From an uncultured Bacteroidales bacterium (GTDB lineage: Bacteria; Bacteroidota; Bacteroidia; Bacteroidales; Bacteroidaceae): DNA of 18,986 nt. The notes beneath the pieces were generated by a model. It was not told the origin of the DNA. It made no database searches and saw only the letters and a list, made by a program, of their open reading frames with translations. How positions within the stretch are numbered: position 1 is the stretch's first letter; each line of letters starts with the position of its first letter. Below are positions 7,385 to 16,016 of the stretch, one piece after another. The stretch is from assembly GCA_937901185.1 (NCBI GenBank), contig CALCHR010000061.1:1-18986 (forward strand), in the 5' to 3' direction. Position numbers and translations under genes: made by a program.

Positions 7385-9646
7385 ATGAAAAAAATATTCA
7401 GTCTGTTGTTCCTGTTCGCAGCCCTCTTTACTGCGCAGGCACAAAAACAGCCGGTCGACTACGTACATCCATTCGTCGGCACCACCAACTTTGGCACCAC
7501 CAATCCGGGCGCCGTTTGTCCCAACGGAATGATGAGCGCCGTTCCCTTCAACGTGATGGGGTCCGACCTTAACAACTTTGACAAGGACAGCCGTTGGTGG
7601 TCCACGCCCTACGACAATACCAACGTCTATTTCACAGGCTACTCCCACGTAAATCTCAGCGGTGTGGGCTGTCCGGATTTGGGTTCGTTGTTGCTGATGC
7701 CCACCGCCGGCGAGCAGCTCGATATCAATTTCCGCAGCTATGGCTCCACCTACACCGACGAAGTGGCTATGCCGGGCTATTATAGCAACCGCCTCACTAA
7801 ATATGGCATCCTCACCGAGGTGACAGCCACGCCGCGCACCGCCGTACACCGCTTCACCTTCCCCAAAGGCCGCAGCCACATCTTGCTGAACCTCGGCGAA
7901 GGCCTCACCAACGAAACCGGAGCCACCGTGCGCCGTGTGGGCGACAACGAAGTGGAGGGCTGCAAACTGATGGGCACCTTCTGCTACGACTATCCGCAAA
8001 CCGTCTTCCCCCTCTACTTTGTGATGCGCATAAACAAGGCCGGCATGAAAGCAGGCTACTGGAAGTTTCAGCGCCCGCTGAAAGGCGTGGAGGCAGAGTG
8101 GGACCGCTTCGACGGAGGCTATAAAATCTATGACAAATATGCGAAGGACCTTTCCGGCGATGATATCGGCGCCTGGTTCTCCTTTGACACGGAAGAAGGC
8201 GAGCAGGTGGAGGTGCAGCTGGGTGTTTCCTTTGTGAGCATAGAAAATGCGCGTGAAAATCTGCGCGCCGAGCAGGGAAATAAAAACTTTGACCAGATTC
8301 GCGCCGAGGCCCGTGCTAATTGGAACAACCATCTCTCGCGCATCCTTGTTGAGGGCGGCACAGAAGAGCAGAAGGGCGTGTTCTACACAGCCCTCTATCA
8401 CGCCCTCATCCACCCCAACGTGTTGCAGGACGTCAACGGACAGTATCCCGCCATGGAGGGCGACAAGATTCTCACCACTAAGGGCAATCGCTACACCGTG
8501 TTCTCCCTTTGGGATACCTATCGCAACGTGCACCAGCTCCTCACGCTCGTCTATCCCGAGAAGCAGATGGAGATGGTAAACAGCATGCTCGACATGTACC
8601 GCGAGTGGGGCTGGCTCCCCAAGTGGGAACTCTACGGCCGCGAGACCTTCACGATGGAAGGCGACCCCTCCATCCCCGTGCTGGTGGATACCTGGATGAA
8701 AGGCCTTCGCAACTTCGATATCAACCTGGCTTACGAGGCCATGCGCAAAGGTGCTGTGACACCCGGCAAGGACAATCCGCTCCGCCCCGACAACGACCAT
8801 TACATGGCGCACGGCTATGTGCCCCTCACCGGAGAGTTTGACAACTCCGTCAGCCATGCCCTCGAATACTACGTGGCCGACTATGCCCTCTCCACCATGG
8901 CTGCCGCCTTGGGCAAGAAGGAAGACGCCGCGCTCTTCCTCAACCGCTCCATGGGCTATAAGAACTACTATTGCCCGGAGTATGGCACGCTGCGTCCCCT
9001 CCATCCCGACGGACAATTCCTCTCTCCCTTCAATCCCCGACAGGGCGAGAACTTTGAACCCTGTCCCGGATTCCACGAAGGCAGCGCCTGGAACTACACC
9101 TTCTTCGTTCCCCACGATGTCAAGGGCCTTGCCCGCTTGATGGGAGGTAACAAAAAGTTTGTAGACAAGCTGCAAAAGGTGTTCGACGAAGGCCTTTACG
9201 ACCCCGCCAACGAGCCCGACATTGCCTATCCCTACCTTTTCTCTTACTTCAAGGGCGAGGAGTGGCGCACGCAGAAGCTCACCCGCGAGCTCCTGGCTAA
9301 GCACTTCACCACGCAGCCCAACGGCTTGCCCGGCAATGAAGACACCGGCACCATGTCCGCCTGGGCCATTTTCTCGATGATGGGATTCTATCCCGACTGC
9401 CCCGGTGTGCCCGAGTACACGCTTACCGCCCCCGTCTTCGACAAGGTGACCATTCAGCTCGACCCCACCTACCACAAGCAGGCGCAGCTTGTCATCGAAG
9501 CCCCTGGCGCAACGGGCAGCATGGCCCCTGTGAAGAAAGTGACGCTCGGCGGCAAGGCGCTCAAGAGCTATCGCCTCACGCACGACCAACTCTTAAAGGG
9601 AGGCACGCTCCACTTCGAGTTTGCCCCGACCCGCACCAAGAAATAA
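7385..9646 (+). CDS. Secreted GH92 alpha-mannosidase
   Basis: A 753-residue exo-alpha-mannosidase of the Ca2+-dependent family GH92, which trims alpha-mannose from N-glycans or yeast mannan. Residues 1-19 form a signal peptide (MKKIFSLLFLFAALFTAQA) without a lipobox Cys, so the product is probably periplasmic. Family motifs include the N-terminal VDYVHPFVGT and PGAVCPNGMMS, SLWDTYR at 374-380, HEGSAWNY at 564-571 (E565 in the proton-donor position) and GLPGNEDTGTMSAW at 647-660 with the acidic residues of the catalytic base. Length matches the family. The order symporter-GH130-GH92 implies that alpha-mannose is removed outside the cytoplasm and the remaining beta-mannosyl disaccharide imported. 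Linkage preference (alpha-1,2, -1,3 or -1,6) cannot be read from the sequence. Confidence 0.96.
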   Translation: MKKIFSLLFLFAALFTAQAQKQPVDYVHPFVGTTNFGTTNPGAVCPNGMMSAVPFNVMGSDLNNFDKDSRWWSTPYDNTNVYFTGYSHVNLSGVGCPDLGSLLLMPTAGEQLDINFRSYGSTYTDEVAMPGYYSNRLTKYGILTEVTATPRTAVHRFTFPKGRSHILLNLGEGLTNETGATVRRVGDNEVEGCKLMGTFCYDYPQTVFPLYFVMRINKAGMKAGYWKFQRPLKGVEAEWDRFDGGYKIYDKYAKDLSGDDIGAWFSFDTEEGEQVEVQLGVSFVSIENARENLRAEQGNKNFDQIRAEARANWNNHLSRILVEGGTEEQKGVFYTALYHALIHPNVLQDVNGQYPAMEGDKILTTKGNRYTVFSLWDTYRNVHQLLTLVYPEKQMEMVNSMLDMYREWGWLPKWELYGRETFTMEGDPSIPVLVDTWMKGLRNFDINLAYEAMRKGAVTPGKDNPLRPDNDHYMAHGYVPLTGEFDNSVSHALEYYVADYALSTMAAALGKKEDAALFLNRSMGYKNYYCPEYGTLRPLHPDGQFLSPFNPRQGENFEPCPGFHEGSAWNYTFFVPHDVKGLARLMGGNKKFVDKLQKVFDEGLYDPANEPDIAYPYLFSYFKGEEWRTQKLTRELLAKHFTTQPNGLPGNEDTGTMSAWAIFSMMGFYPDCPGVPEYTLTAPVFDKVTIQLDPTYHKQAQLVIEAPGATGSMAPVKKVTLGGKALKSYRLTHDQLLKGGTLHFEFAPTRTKK

Positions 9647-9686
9647 ACCATCCTGTTCGGCCGTCGTGCCGTCAGTCATACAGACA

Positions 9687-9722
9687 GAGGCCCGCAATCC
9701 CGGTTGCGAGCCTCTTCTTTTT
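9687..9722 (+). terminator. Intrinsic terminator of GH92
   Basis: An 11-base-arm stem (9687-9697 with 9704-9714, one mismatch) with a 6-base loop is followed by TTCTTTTT. It lies 40 bases after the GH92 stop and ends the plus-strand operon. Confidence 0.85.
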
Positions 9723-9876
9723 GCGCCCCTCCGCTCGCCGCTGCCGTCGCGGCTTCCCTTATATATATAATAATGTGTAGTGCGGAGCACGATTGGCAGC
9801 TCAGATACTGCTGCCTCCACCTCTCATATTTGCAGTTTCAAGCCATCATTTTACACCCCGTAATTCTCGCCCATTT
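9723..9876. other. Unassigned intergenic stretch
   Basis: Between the GH92 terminator and repeat copy A I see no gene, RNA or promoter. It contains an alternating TA run near 9760. The 62-codon frame crossing it (9704-9892) starts inside the terminator and ends in the repeat, so it is not taken as a gene. Confidence 0.6.
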
Positions 9877-10058
9877 CGAAAGTCTGATCTAGGAAAAACT
9901 AGGTCTTAAGAAATTTTTCCTAGGTCTTGCGGAATTTTTCGTAGATCAGACTTTAGAAACGGCCCAAAATGCCTGCTGATTTTCAGTAGCTTACAAAAGC
10001 GAAAAACAAGGGTATGAAAAAGCCGTGGCAACGCTCTGTGATGAGTGCTGCCACGGCT
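9877..10058 (-). repeat. Composite intergenic repeat, copy A
   Basis: On plus: 21-bp units at 9919-9939 and 9940-9960, preceded by a 20-base unit (9899-9918) and a leading half-unit. A core at 9961-10016 contains CTGATTTTCAG and GGGTATG, and the hppA terminator stem follows. The internal units carry head GGTCTT and tail AATTTTTC. A perfect 13-bp inverted repeat (9879-9891 with 9942-9954, AAAGTCTGATCTA) encloses them. The core is more diverged than in B and C. Confidence 0.85.
10015..10058 (-). terminator. Intrinsic terminator of hppA, carried by repeat A
   Basis: On the minus strand, AGCCGTGGCA (10058-10049) pairs with TGCCACGGCT (10030-10021) over a loop with its own short stem, followed by a T-run (10020-10017). 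It starts 39 bases after the hppA stop. Related hairpins end the two Sel1 genes. Confidence 0.88.
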
Positions 10059-10096
10059 GTTATTTTGCAGTGAGCCGTTGGTGGCTCGTAGATGTT

Positions 10097-12295
10097 TTAG
10101 AGCAAGCTCCAGCTAACGGTCAAGCCGGCCATCACGATGCTCACCATGCTCATGAGCTTGATGAGGATGTTGAGGCTCGGGCCTGCGGTGTCTTTGAAGG
10201 GGTCGCCCACGGTGTCGCCCACGATGGTGGCCTTGTGAACGTCGCTTCCCTTACCGCCGAAGTTGCCTTCCTCCACGTACTTCTTAGCATTGTCCCACGC
10301 ACCGCCTGAGTTGGCCATGAAAACGGCGAGGGCAAAACCTGCGCTGAGGCCGCCAATGAGCAAGCCCAGCACGCCGCTCACGCCGAAGATGAGGCCGGTG
10401 GCGATAGGAGCGATGATGGCCAATACGGAGGGCACCACCATTTCGCGCTGAGCGGCGCGGGTGGAGATCATCACGCAGCGGCCGTAGTCGGGCTCGGCTT
10501 CGCCGGTGAGGATGCCTTTTATCTCGCGGAACTGGCGACGCACTTCGTCCACCATCTTACCTGCTGCGCGGCCCACGGCGTTCATGGTCAAGCCGCAGAA
10601 CAAGAAGGTCATCATGGCGCCGATAAACATGCCGGCCAGCACTTTGGGGTTCATTAAGGTCACGTCGTAGTAGTACATAAAGTCGGCAAAGGTGGCTTCG
10701 TGAAGGGGCACGATGCGGCCGCTGATGTCGAGCGTGGCCTGACCCAAGCGTTCCAGACCGATGCGCACTTCTTCTACATACGAAGCCAAGAGAGCGAGGC
10801 CGGTGAGCGCTGCCGAACCGATGGCAAAGCCTTTTCCGGTGGCGGCGGTGGTGTTGCCGAGCGAGTCGAGCGCGTCGGTGCGCTGGCGAACCTCTTTGCC
10901 GAGGCCGCTCATCTCAGCGTTACCGCCGGCGTTATCGGCAATGGGGCCGTAGGCGTCGGTGGCCAGTGTGATGCCCAATGTGGAGAGCATACCAACTGCT
11001 GCTGTGCCGATGCCGTAAAGACCCATGGAGATGTTGTTGATGTCGCCGCCGGCTGCCAAAAGGTAGGAGGCAATGATACCTACCACTACTGCCAACACGG
11101 GAACGGCGGTAGAGAGCATACCCAGGCCAAGGCCCGAGATGATAACGGTGGCCGAGCCGGTCTTACCGCTCTCGGAGATACGCTGAGTGGGTTTGTACGA
11201 CTGCGAAGTGTAGTATTCCGTGGCCTGACCGATGGTGATGCCCACGGCCAAACCTACGGCTACGGTAAGACCCATCTGCCACCAGTTGTCAAGGCCGAGC
11301 AACCACAGGATGAGGAACGAGGCGCCCACGATGAGGACGGAGCTGAGGTTGGTGCCCAGGGCCAAAGCGCGGAGCAAGTCTTTCATCTTGGCGTCCTCCT
11401 TGGTGTGTACGGCAAAGATACCCACGAGCGAGAGTACAATACCTACGGCCGCAATGAGCATCGGAGCAATCACGGCGCGGAATTGCATCTCCACGTCGCC
11501 GCCCACCATGTAAGCCGCAGCACCGAGGGCGGCAGTGGCAAGAATAGAGCCGCAATAGCTCTCGTAGAGGTCGGCACCCATACCGGCTACGTCGCCCACG
11601 TTGTCGCCCACGTTGTCGGCGATGGTAGCGGGGTTGCGCGGGTCGTCCTCAGGGATGTTTGCTTCCACCTTACCTACGAGGTCGGCGCCCACATCGGCAG
11701 CCTTGGTATAAATACCTCCACCCACACGGGCAAAGAGGGCTTGCGTGGAAGCACCCATTCCGAAGGTCAGCATGGTAGTGGTGATCATGCAGAGCTTAGC
11801 GGTGGGTGTAGCAGTTTCGGGAAGAAGGGCGTCGAGCAATAGATACCAGAAAGAGATGTCGAAGAGGCCGAGGCCCACCACTACTAAGCCCATCACGGCG
11901 CCGGAGCGGAACGCAATGCGCAAACCGCCGTTGAGCGACTTGCGTGCGGCGTTGGCTGTACGAGCCGAGGCGGCGGTGGCGGTCTTCATGCCGAGGAAGC
12001 CGGCCAAGCCGGAGAAGAAACCGCCGGTGAGGAAGGCGATGGGCACCCATTCGTTTTGCACGTGGAATACGTAGGCCATCACGGCGAACAATACTACGAG
12101 GCAGAGGAACACGATGCTGACTACCTTGTATTGCTGTTTCAAGTAGGACATAGCTCCTTTGCGTACGGCGGCAGCGATGTAGGCCATGCGTTCCGTACCC
12201 TCGGAGGTCTTTTTCATTTCGCGGTAGAAGTACCAGGCGAAGAGCAACGCCAAGAGCGAAGCGCCGGGCACTAACCAAAAGAGAGGTGTTTCCAT
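10097..12295 (-). CDS. hppA: Membrane-integral ion-pumping pyrophosphatase
   Basis: Hydrolyses pyrophosphate at the cytoplasmic face and pumps H+ and/or Na+ across the inner membrane. It has about 16 hydrophobic segments. The substrate site is DVGADLVGKVE followed by EDDPRNPATIADNVGDNVGDVAG, with a second acidic cluster near the C-terminus (GSDVHKATIVGDTVGDPFKDT). GNTTAATGKGFAIGSAA has Ala where K+-independent enzymes have Lys, indicating the K+-dependent class; some Bacteroides/Prevotella members of that class are reported to pump both Na+ and H+. The start at 12295 (METPLFWLVPG) gives 732 residues, the family length. The ATG at 12364 would add 23 residues that begin inside the cysS terminator. 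No clear promoter was found upstream. Confidence 0.96.
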   Translation of the reverse strand: METPLFWLVPGASLLALLFAWYFYREMKKTSEGTERMAYIAAAVRKGAMSYLKQQYKVVSIVFLCLVVLFAVMAYVFHVQNEWVPIAFLTGGFFSGLAGFLGMKTATAASARTANAARKSLNGGLRIAFRSGAVMGLVVVGLGLFDISFWYLLLDALLPETATPTAKLCMITTTMLTFGMGASTQALFARVGGGIYTKAADVGADLVGKVEANIPEDDPRNPATIADNVGDNVGDVAGMGADLYESYCGSILATAALGAAAYMVGGDVEMQFRAVIAPMLIAAVGIVLSLVGIFAVHTKEDAKMKDLLRALALGTNLSSVLIVGASFLILWLLGLDNWWQMGLTVAVGLAVGITIGQATEYYTSQSYKPTQRISESGKTGSATVIISGLGLGMLSTAVPVLAVVVGIIASYLLAAGGDINNISMGLYGIGTAAVGMLSTLGITLATDAYGPIADNAGGNAEMSGLGKEVRQRTDALDSLGNTTAATGKGFAIGSAALTGLALLASYVEEVRIGLERLGQATLDISGRIVPLHEATFADFMYYYDVTLMNPKVLAGMFIGAMMTFLFCGLTMNAVGRAAGKMVDEVRRQFREIKGILTGEAEPDYGRCVMISTRAAQREMVVPSVLAIIAPIATGLIFGVSGVLGLLIGGLSAGFALAVFMANSGGAWDNAKKYVEEGNFGGKGSDVHKATIVGDTVGDPFKDTAGPSLNILIKLMSMVSIVMAGLTVSWSLL

Positions 12296-12349
12296 AAGGT
12301 TTGTGTTTTTAGATATTAGAAATGTGTAAAAGGTTTCAGGGTGTAGAAG

Positions 12350-12394
12350 AAAAAAGGCCGGCACGCAGAGTGGTTTTCTCTGTGCTCCGGCCTT
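12350..12394 (-). terminator. Intrinsic terminator of cysS
   Basis: On the minus strand AAGGCCGG...CAGAG pairs with CTCTG...CCGGCCTT (12394-12378 with 12370-12354, internal mismatches) over a 7-base loop and runs into six T. It lies 9 bases after the cysS stop. Confidence 0.9.
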
Positions 12395-12403
12395 TTGTTT
12401 CTA

Positions 12404-13888
12404 TTATTTGTTGAGGCGCCAGGTGGCTCCTTCTTTGGTATCTTTCACTTCGAAGCCGAGGGCGGCAAGTTGGTCGCGAATCTTGTCGCTCGTGGCCCAG
12501 TCTTTGTCGGCTTTGGCTTTGGCGCGCAACTCCAGCAGGAGGTCGATGGCAGCGCCGAAGGCTTCTTCGCGCTCAGCGTTGCCGGCGGCTTCGGCGGTGA
12601 GGCCGAGGATGTCGAAGGCGAAGACGGAGAACACACGCTTCAGGGCTTCGAGGCCTTCGGGTGTGATGGTCTGCTTCTTGTCGGCGAGCTGGTTGATGGT
12701 GCGGCAGGCATCGAAGAGGTGGCTGATGGCGATGGGCGAGTTGAAGTCGTCGTCCAGCGCGGCGTAGCATTTCTCTTCCAGCTGTGCAGCGTAGTCGGCG
12801 TTGAGGCTGCCGGTGGCTACAGCCTCTATGCGGTCGAGCTGGCTGATGGCTTCCATCAAGCGGTCGAGACCTTTCTTTGAGGCTTGCAGAGCCTCGTTGG
12901 AGAAGTCCACCGTGGAGCGATAGTGGGCTTGCAGGATGAAGAAGCGGATGGTCATCGGTGTGTAGGCCTGCTCCAGGAGTTCGTGGCTGCCGTTGAAGAA
13001 TTGGTCGAGCGTAATGAAGTTGTTGTAAGACTTACCCATCTTCTTTCCGGCGATGGTAATCATGTTGTTGTGCATCCAATAGTTGACCATCGGTTCGCCA
13101 TGTGCGGCCACGGCCTGAGCTATCTCACATTCGTGGTGGGGGAACACGAGGTCCATGCCGCCGCCGTGAATATCGAAGCGGTTGCCGAGGTATTTGCGGC
13201 CCATGGCTGTACACTCGCAGTGCCATCCCGGGAAACCGTCGCTCCATGGCGAGGGCCAGCGCATGATGTGCTCGGGCTGCGCCTTCTTCCAGAGGGCAAA
13301 GTCCACCTGGTTGCGTTTCTCGCCCACGCCGTCCAGTTCGCGGCTGGCGTCGCGCACGTCGTCGAGGTTGCGTCCTGAGAGCACGCCGTAGCGGTATTGC
13401 TTGTTGTACTTCTCCACGTCGAAGTAGATAGAGCCATTGGACTCGTAGGCAAAGCCGTTGTCCATTATTTGCTGCACCAGTTGCTCCTGCTCGATGATGT
13501 GGCCGGTGGCGTGCGGCTCAATGCTGGGGCGCAGCACGTTGAGTTTTTCCATCGCGGCGTTGAAGCGGTTGGTGTAGTATTGTGCCACCTCCATCGGCTC
13601 GAGTTGTTCGAGGCGCGCCTTCTTGGCAATTTTGTCCTCGCCCTCATCGGCGTCGTGCTCCAAGTGGCCCACGTCGGTGATGTTGCGCACGTAGCGCACC
13701 TTGTAGCCCAGGTGTTTCAGATAGCGAAACACGAGGTCGAACGTGATGGCCGGACGGGCGTGGCCCAAGTGAGCGTCGCCGTAGACGGTAGGTCCGCAAA
13801 CATACATGCCCACATGTCCGGGGTTGATAGGTTTGAATACCTCCTTCGTGCGGGTCAGTGTATTGTAAAGATAAAGGGTATGTTCCAT
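12404..13888 (-). CDS. cysS: Cysteinyl-tRNA synthetase
   Basis: A class I aminoacyl-tRNA synthetase charging tRNA-Cys with cysteine, acting in the cytoplasm. The HIGH-type motif is HLGH at residues 40-43 and the KMSKS-type loop is KMGKS at 283-287. The zinc site that recognises the cysteine thiol is present: C31 in YVCGPTVYGD, C224 in GWHCEC, and H251 and E255 in FPHHECE. The 494 residues suit a full-length enzyme with the C-terminal DALR/helical region. It stands alone between its own terminator and an upstream -7-like box. The start MEHTLYLYNT is the usual CysS opening. Confidence 0.98.
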   Translation of the reverse strand: MEHTLYLYNTLTRTKEVFKPINPGHVGMYVCGPTVYGDAHLGHARPAITFDLVFRYLKHLGYKVRYVRNITDVGHLEHDADEGEDKIAKKARLEQLEPMEVAQYYTNRFNAAMEKLNVLRPSIEPHATGHIIEQEQLVQQIMDNGFAYESNGSIYFDVEKYNKQYRYGVLSGRNLDDVRDASRELDGVGEKRNQVDFALWKKAQPEHIMRWPSPWSDGFPGWHCECTAMGRKYLGNRFDIHGGGMDLVFPHHECEIAQAVAAHGEPMVNYWMHNNMITIAGKKMGKSYNNFITLDQFFNGSHELLEQAYTPMTIRFFILQAHYRSTVDFSNEALQASKKGLDRLMEAISQLDRIEAVATGSLNADYAAQLEEKCYAALDDDFNSPIAISHLFDACRTINQLADKKQTITPEGLEALKRVFSVFAFDILGLTAEAAGNAEREEAFGAAIDLLLELRAKAKADKDWATSDKIRDQLAALGFEVKDTKEGATWRLNK

Positions 13889-13919
13889 ATCGTGTTGACT
13901 GATTTTTTAGTTACTCTTG

Positions 13920-13927
13920 CAAAGGTA
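13920..13927 (-). promoter_or_regulatory. Probable -7 box of the cysS promoter
   Basis: TACCTTTG on the minus strand matches TAnnTTTG and is followed by C, giving a leader of about 25-30 bases to the ATG at 13888. No convincing -33 TTTG is found at 19-21 bases. Confidence 0.5.
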
Positions 13928-13977
13928 AGAAAAAAGCAGATACGGGGGTACTTTTCTATTCAGAATGTATGCCCCGG

Positions 13978-14013
13978 CGCCTTTGATTTTTCTATAGAAA
14001 GCAAGGGCGTTTT
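13978..14013 (+). terminator. Orphan plus-strand hairpin left of repeat B
   Basis: CGCCTTTG (13978-13985) pairs with CAAGGGCG (14002-14009, one G-T pair) around an inner TTTC/GAAA stem, followed by TTTTCTT. It resembles an intrinsic terminator on plus, but no plus-strand gene precedes it; cysS runs the other way. Confidence 0.45.
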
Positions 14014-14016
14014 CTT

Positions 14017-14194
14017 CCTAGCTTTCTAGGAAAACTTAGTAAACTACAAATTTTTCCTAGTAAACTCCGAGTTTTTCCTAGAAGTTTACTAAGAAATGCC
14101 CGAAAATGACCCTTGAATTTCAGGGGATTAGAAAGTCTAAAAAAGAGGGTACGAAAAAGCCGTGGCTGCGCTCGGCGAGGAACGCTGCCACGGC
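14017..14194 (-). repeat. Composite intergenic repeat, copy B
   Basis: On plus: 21-bp units at 14035-14055, 14056-14076 and 14077-14097 (plus a leading 18-base partial), a core at 14098-14157, then a hairpin. The first two units share head TAAACT and a GTTTTT or ATTTTT tail. The head returns inverted at the end: CTTAGTAAACT (14035-14045) is the exact reverse complement of 14083-14093. The core GAAATGCCCGAAAATGACCC is identical to copy C. Confidence 0.88.
14153..14194 (-). terminator. Intrinsic terminator of the Sel1 lipoprotein gene, carried by repeat B
   Basis: On the minus strand GCCGTGGC (14194-14187) pairs with GCCACGGC (14166-14159) across a partly paired loop, followed by TTTTTCG. It starts 30 bases after the stop at 14225. 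Confidence 0.85.
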
Positions 14195-14224
14195 GGTTGC
14201 TATCCGCTATATGTGCGGCGGCTT

Positions 14225-15985
14225 TTAGGGCTTGCTTGGGCTGGTTGCGAGGCTATCTATATTTAGGTGGTTTACCAATGCTTCTCCTAATTTTTCCAAG
14301 AAATTTTGGGCTTTAGTATCTCCTTGTTCAGCTGCTTTGCGAAACCATTTTACTGCTTCAATGTTATCTTTTGGCACACCTTTACCATGGACGTAACACA
14401 TACCTAAAGAATATTGTGCCGTGGCATTTCCTAGCTCCGCTGCTTTACGAAACCATTTTACTGCTTCGGTGTAATCTTGCTTTACGCCTATACCTAATAG
14501 ATAGCCTCCACCTATGCGGACTATGGCTTCCATATTTTCTTGCTCCGCAGCTTTCTTAAACCATTTTACAGCCTCAATGTTATCTTTTGGCACACCTTGA
14601 CCATGGACGTAACACATACCTAAAGAATATTGTGCCCTGGCATCTCCTTGCTCCGCGGCTTTCTTGTACCACTTAGCAGCTTCGGTGTAGTCTTGTGTTA
14701 CGCCGTTGCCATTATTATAGCATGTTCCTAAATAGTACTGAGCGAGGGCATATCCTTGTTCTGCTGCTTTGCTCCACCATTTTATGGCTTCGGTATAGTC
14801 TTGTTTAACACCGTCGCCTATATGATAGCAATTGCCTAAAATATATTGTGCTTGGGCATATCCTTGCTCTGCTGCTTTGCTTAACCATTCTACAGCCTTG
14901 GTTTTGTCTTGTGTCACTCCTTGACCTAGTGTCACTCCTTGACCTAGGAAATATTCCATTCCTAAGCAGAATTGAGCTTCTATGTCTCCCTGTTCTGCAG
15001 CCTGTTTATAATATTCTATGGTCTCAATGTAGTTTTTTGTCATACCTTGTCCATCCTTTTGGTATTTATCCAAATAGTACTGGGCGAGGGCTAATCTTTG
15101 TTTTGCGGCTAGTGTATAATATTTTATAGCCTCGGTCTGGTCTTTTTCTACCCCCAGTCCATCGTTATAGCACCATCCTAAATTGTATTGAGCCGTGGCA
15201 TTCCCTAACTCTGCAGCTTCTCTATACCATTTTACTGCCTCGGCATAGTCTTGCGATACTCCGTTCCCTCTATAGTAGCACCATCCTAAAAGGCATTGAG
15301 CTTGGGAAATTGCTTGGTCCAGTCCTTTTTTGCCTTCTGGTGTTCTACTGTATTCTAAATAGCTTTCAGATGGTTCATCTTTTTGTTTCGCTGCCTCCTT
15401 TAACCATTTTGCAGCCTCGGCATAGTCTTGTTCCACTCCTTGACTATAGTAGTAGCTTACACCTAAAGGAAATTGGGCTATAGCATATCCTTGCTCCGCT
15501 GCCTTCCGAAACCATTTTACAGCTTCGGTATAATTTTGTTCCACTCCTTTGCCGGTATAGTAGCTCGCTCCCAACGCACCTTGTGCTATATAATATTCTT
15601 GCTCCGCCGCTTTCCTAAACCATTTTACAGCTTCTGTGTAATCTTGTTTCACACCATAGCCATTGAAATAGCACAGACCTATATTGTGTTGCGCTTTAGC
15701 ATATTCTTGCTCCGCCGCTTTCCTAAACCACTTTATTGCTTCGGTGTAGTCTTGTTCCACACCGTTGCCATAAATGTAGCAAGCTCCTAAAGCGCATTGA
15801 GCATCAGCATATCCTTCTTCAGCACCCTTTCTATACGATTCGGCTGCTTCCTTGTAATAACCTTGATCATACAATTCCTTTCCTTTATCAAGCCAGATAC
15901 TATTTTTAGTTTCATTTGTAGGTCCGCATTGCGTTACCATGAGCACCATGAAGATGGTAAAGAAAATTCCAAAGATTTTTTTCAT
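14225..15985 (-). CDS. Sel1-repeat lipoprotein, about 13 repeats
   Basis: A 586-residue protein made almost entirely of Sel1-like (TPR-related, ~36-residue) repeats of the form AQxxLGxCYxxGxGVxxDYxEAxKWxxKAAEQG. I count about 13, after a TPR-like helix pair at residues 34-58. The N-terminus is a signal sequence ending VLMVTQC, with C20 a likely lipidation site, so the product is probably anchored in the periplasm or outer membrane. Sel1 proteins are usually scaffolds for protein contacts; no enzymatic domain is visible. Spacing is broken near repeat 5 (a ~25-residue insert, DEPSESYLEYSRTPEGKKGL) and in repeat 8, where an 18-base duplication adds six residues. The gene is visibly AT-richer than its neighbours. 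Its partner is unknown. Confidence 0.9.
   Translation of the reverse strand: MKKIFGIFFTIFMVLMVTQCGPTNETKNSIWLDKGKELYDQGYYKEAAESYRKGAEEGYADAQCALGACYIYGNGVEQDYTEAIKWFRKAAEQEYAKAQHNIGLCYFNGYGVKQDYTEAVKWFRKAAEQEYYIAQGALGASYYTGKGVEQNYTEAVKWFRKAAEQGYAIAQFPLGVSYYYSQGVEQDYAEAAKWLKEAAKQKDEPSESYLEYSRTPEGKKGLDQAISQAQCLLGWCYYRGNGVSQDYAEAVKWYREAAELGNATAQYNLGWCYNDGLGVEKDQTEAIKYYTLAAKQRLALAQYYLDKYQKDGQGMTKNYIETIEYYKQAAEQGDIEAQFCLGMEYFLGQGVTLGQGVTQDKTKAVEWLSKAAEQGYAQAQYILGNCYHIGDGVKQDYTEAIKWWSKAAEQGYALAQYYLGTCYNNGNGVTQDYTEAAKWYKKAAEQGDARAQYSLGMCYVHGQGVPKDNIEAVKWFKKAAEQENMEAIVRIGGGYLLGIGVKQDYTEAVKWFRKAAELGNATAQYSLGMCYVHGKGVPKDNIEAVKWFRKAAEQGDTKAQNFLEKLGEALVNHLNIDSLATSPSKP
14912..14947. repeat. 18-bp exact tandem duplication inside the Sel1 lipoprotein gene
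   Basis: Bases 14912-14929 are repeated exactly at 14930-14947. The duplication is in frame and adds six residues, giving LGQGVTLGQGVT in Sel1 repeat 8 and breaking the 36-residue period. Confidence 0.95.
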
Positions 15986-16016
15986 AGTATTTTATATTAG
16001 AAGTGTCGTGTAAGGG

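Noticed and set aside
7349..9589. 746-codon open frame antisense to GH92
   Set aside because: It mirrors the GH92 coding frame and shows no recognisable family. GH92 has a signal peptide and all family motifs, so the antisense frame is a by-product of GC-rich third codon positions.
9704..9892. 62-codon plus-strand ORF after GH92
   Set aside because: It starts inside the GH92 terminator and runs into the repeat, with no promoter and no coding-like composition.
10700..11842. 380-codon open frame antisense to hppA
   Set aside because: A shadow of the hppA reading frame; composition is His/Gly/Ala-rich without domains.
12296..12364. Upstream ATG extending hppA by 23 residues
   Set aside because: The extension begins within the cysS terminator hairpin and adds residues not expected for the family; the ATG at 12295 gives the standard length and start.
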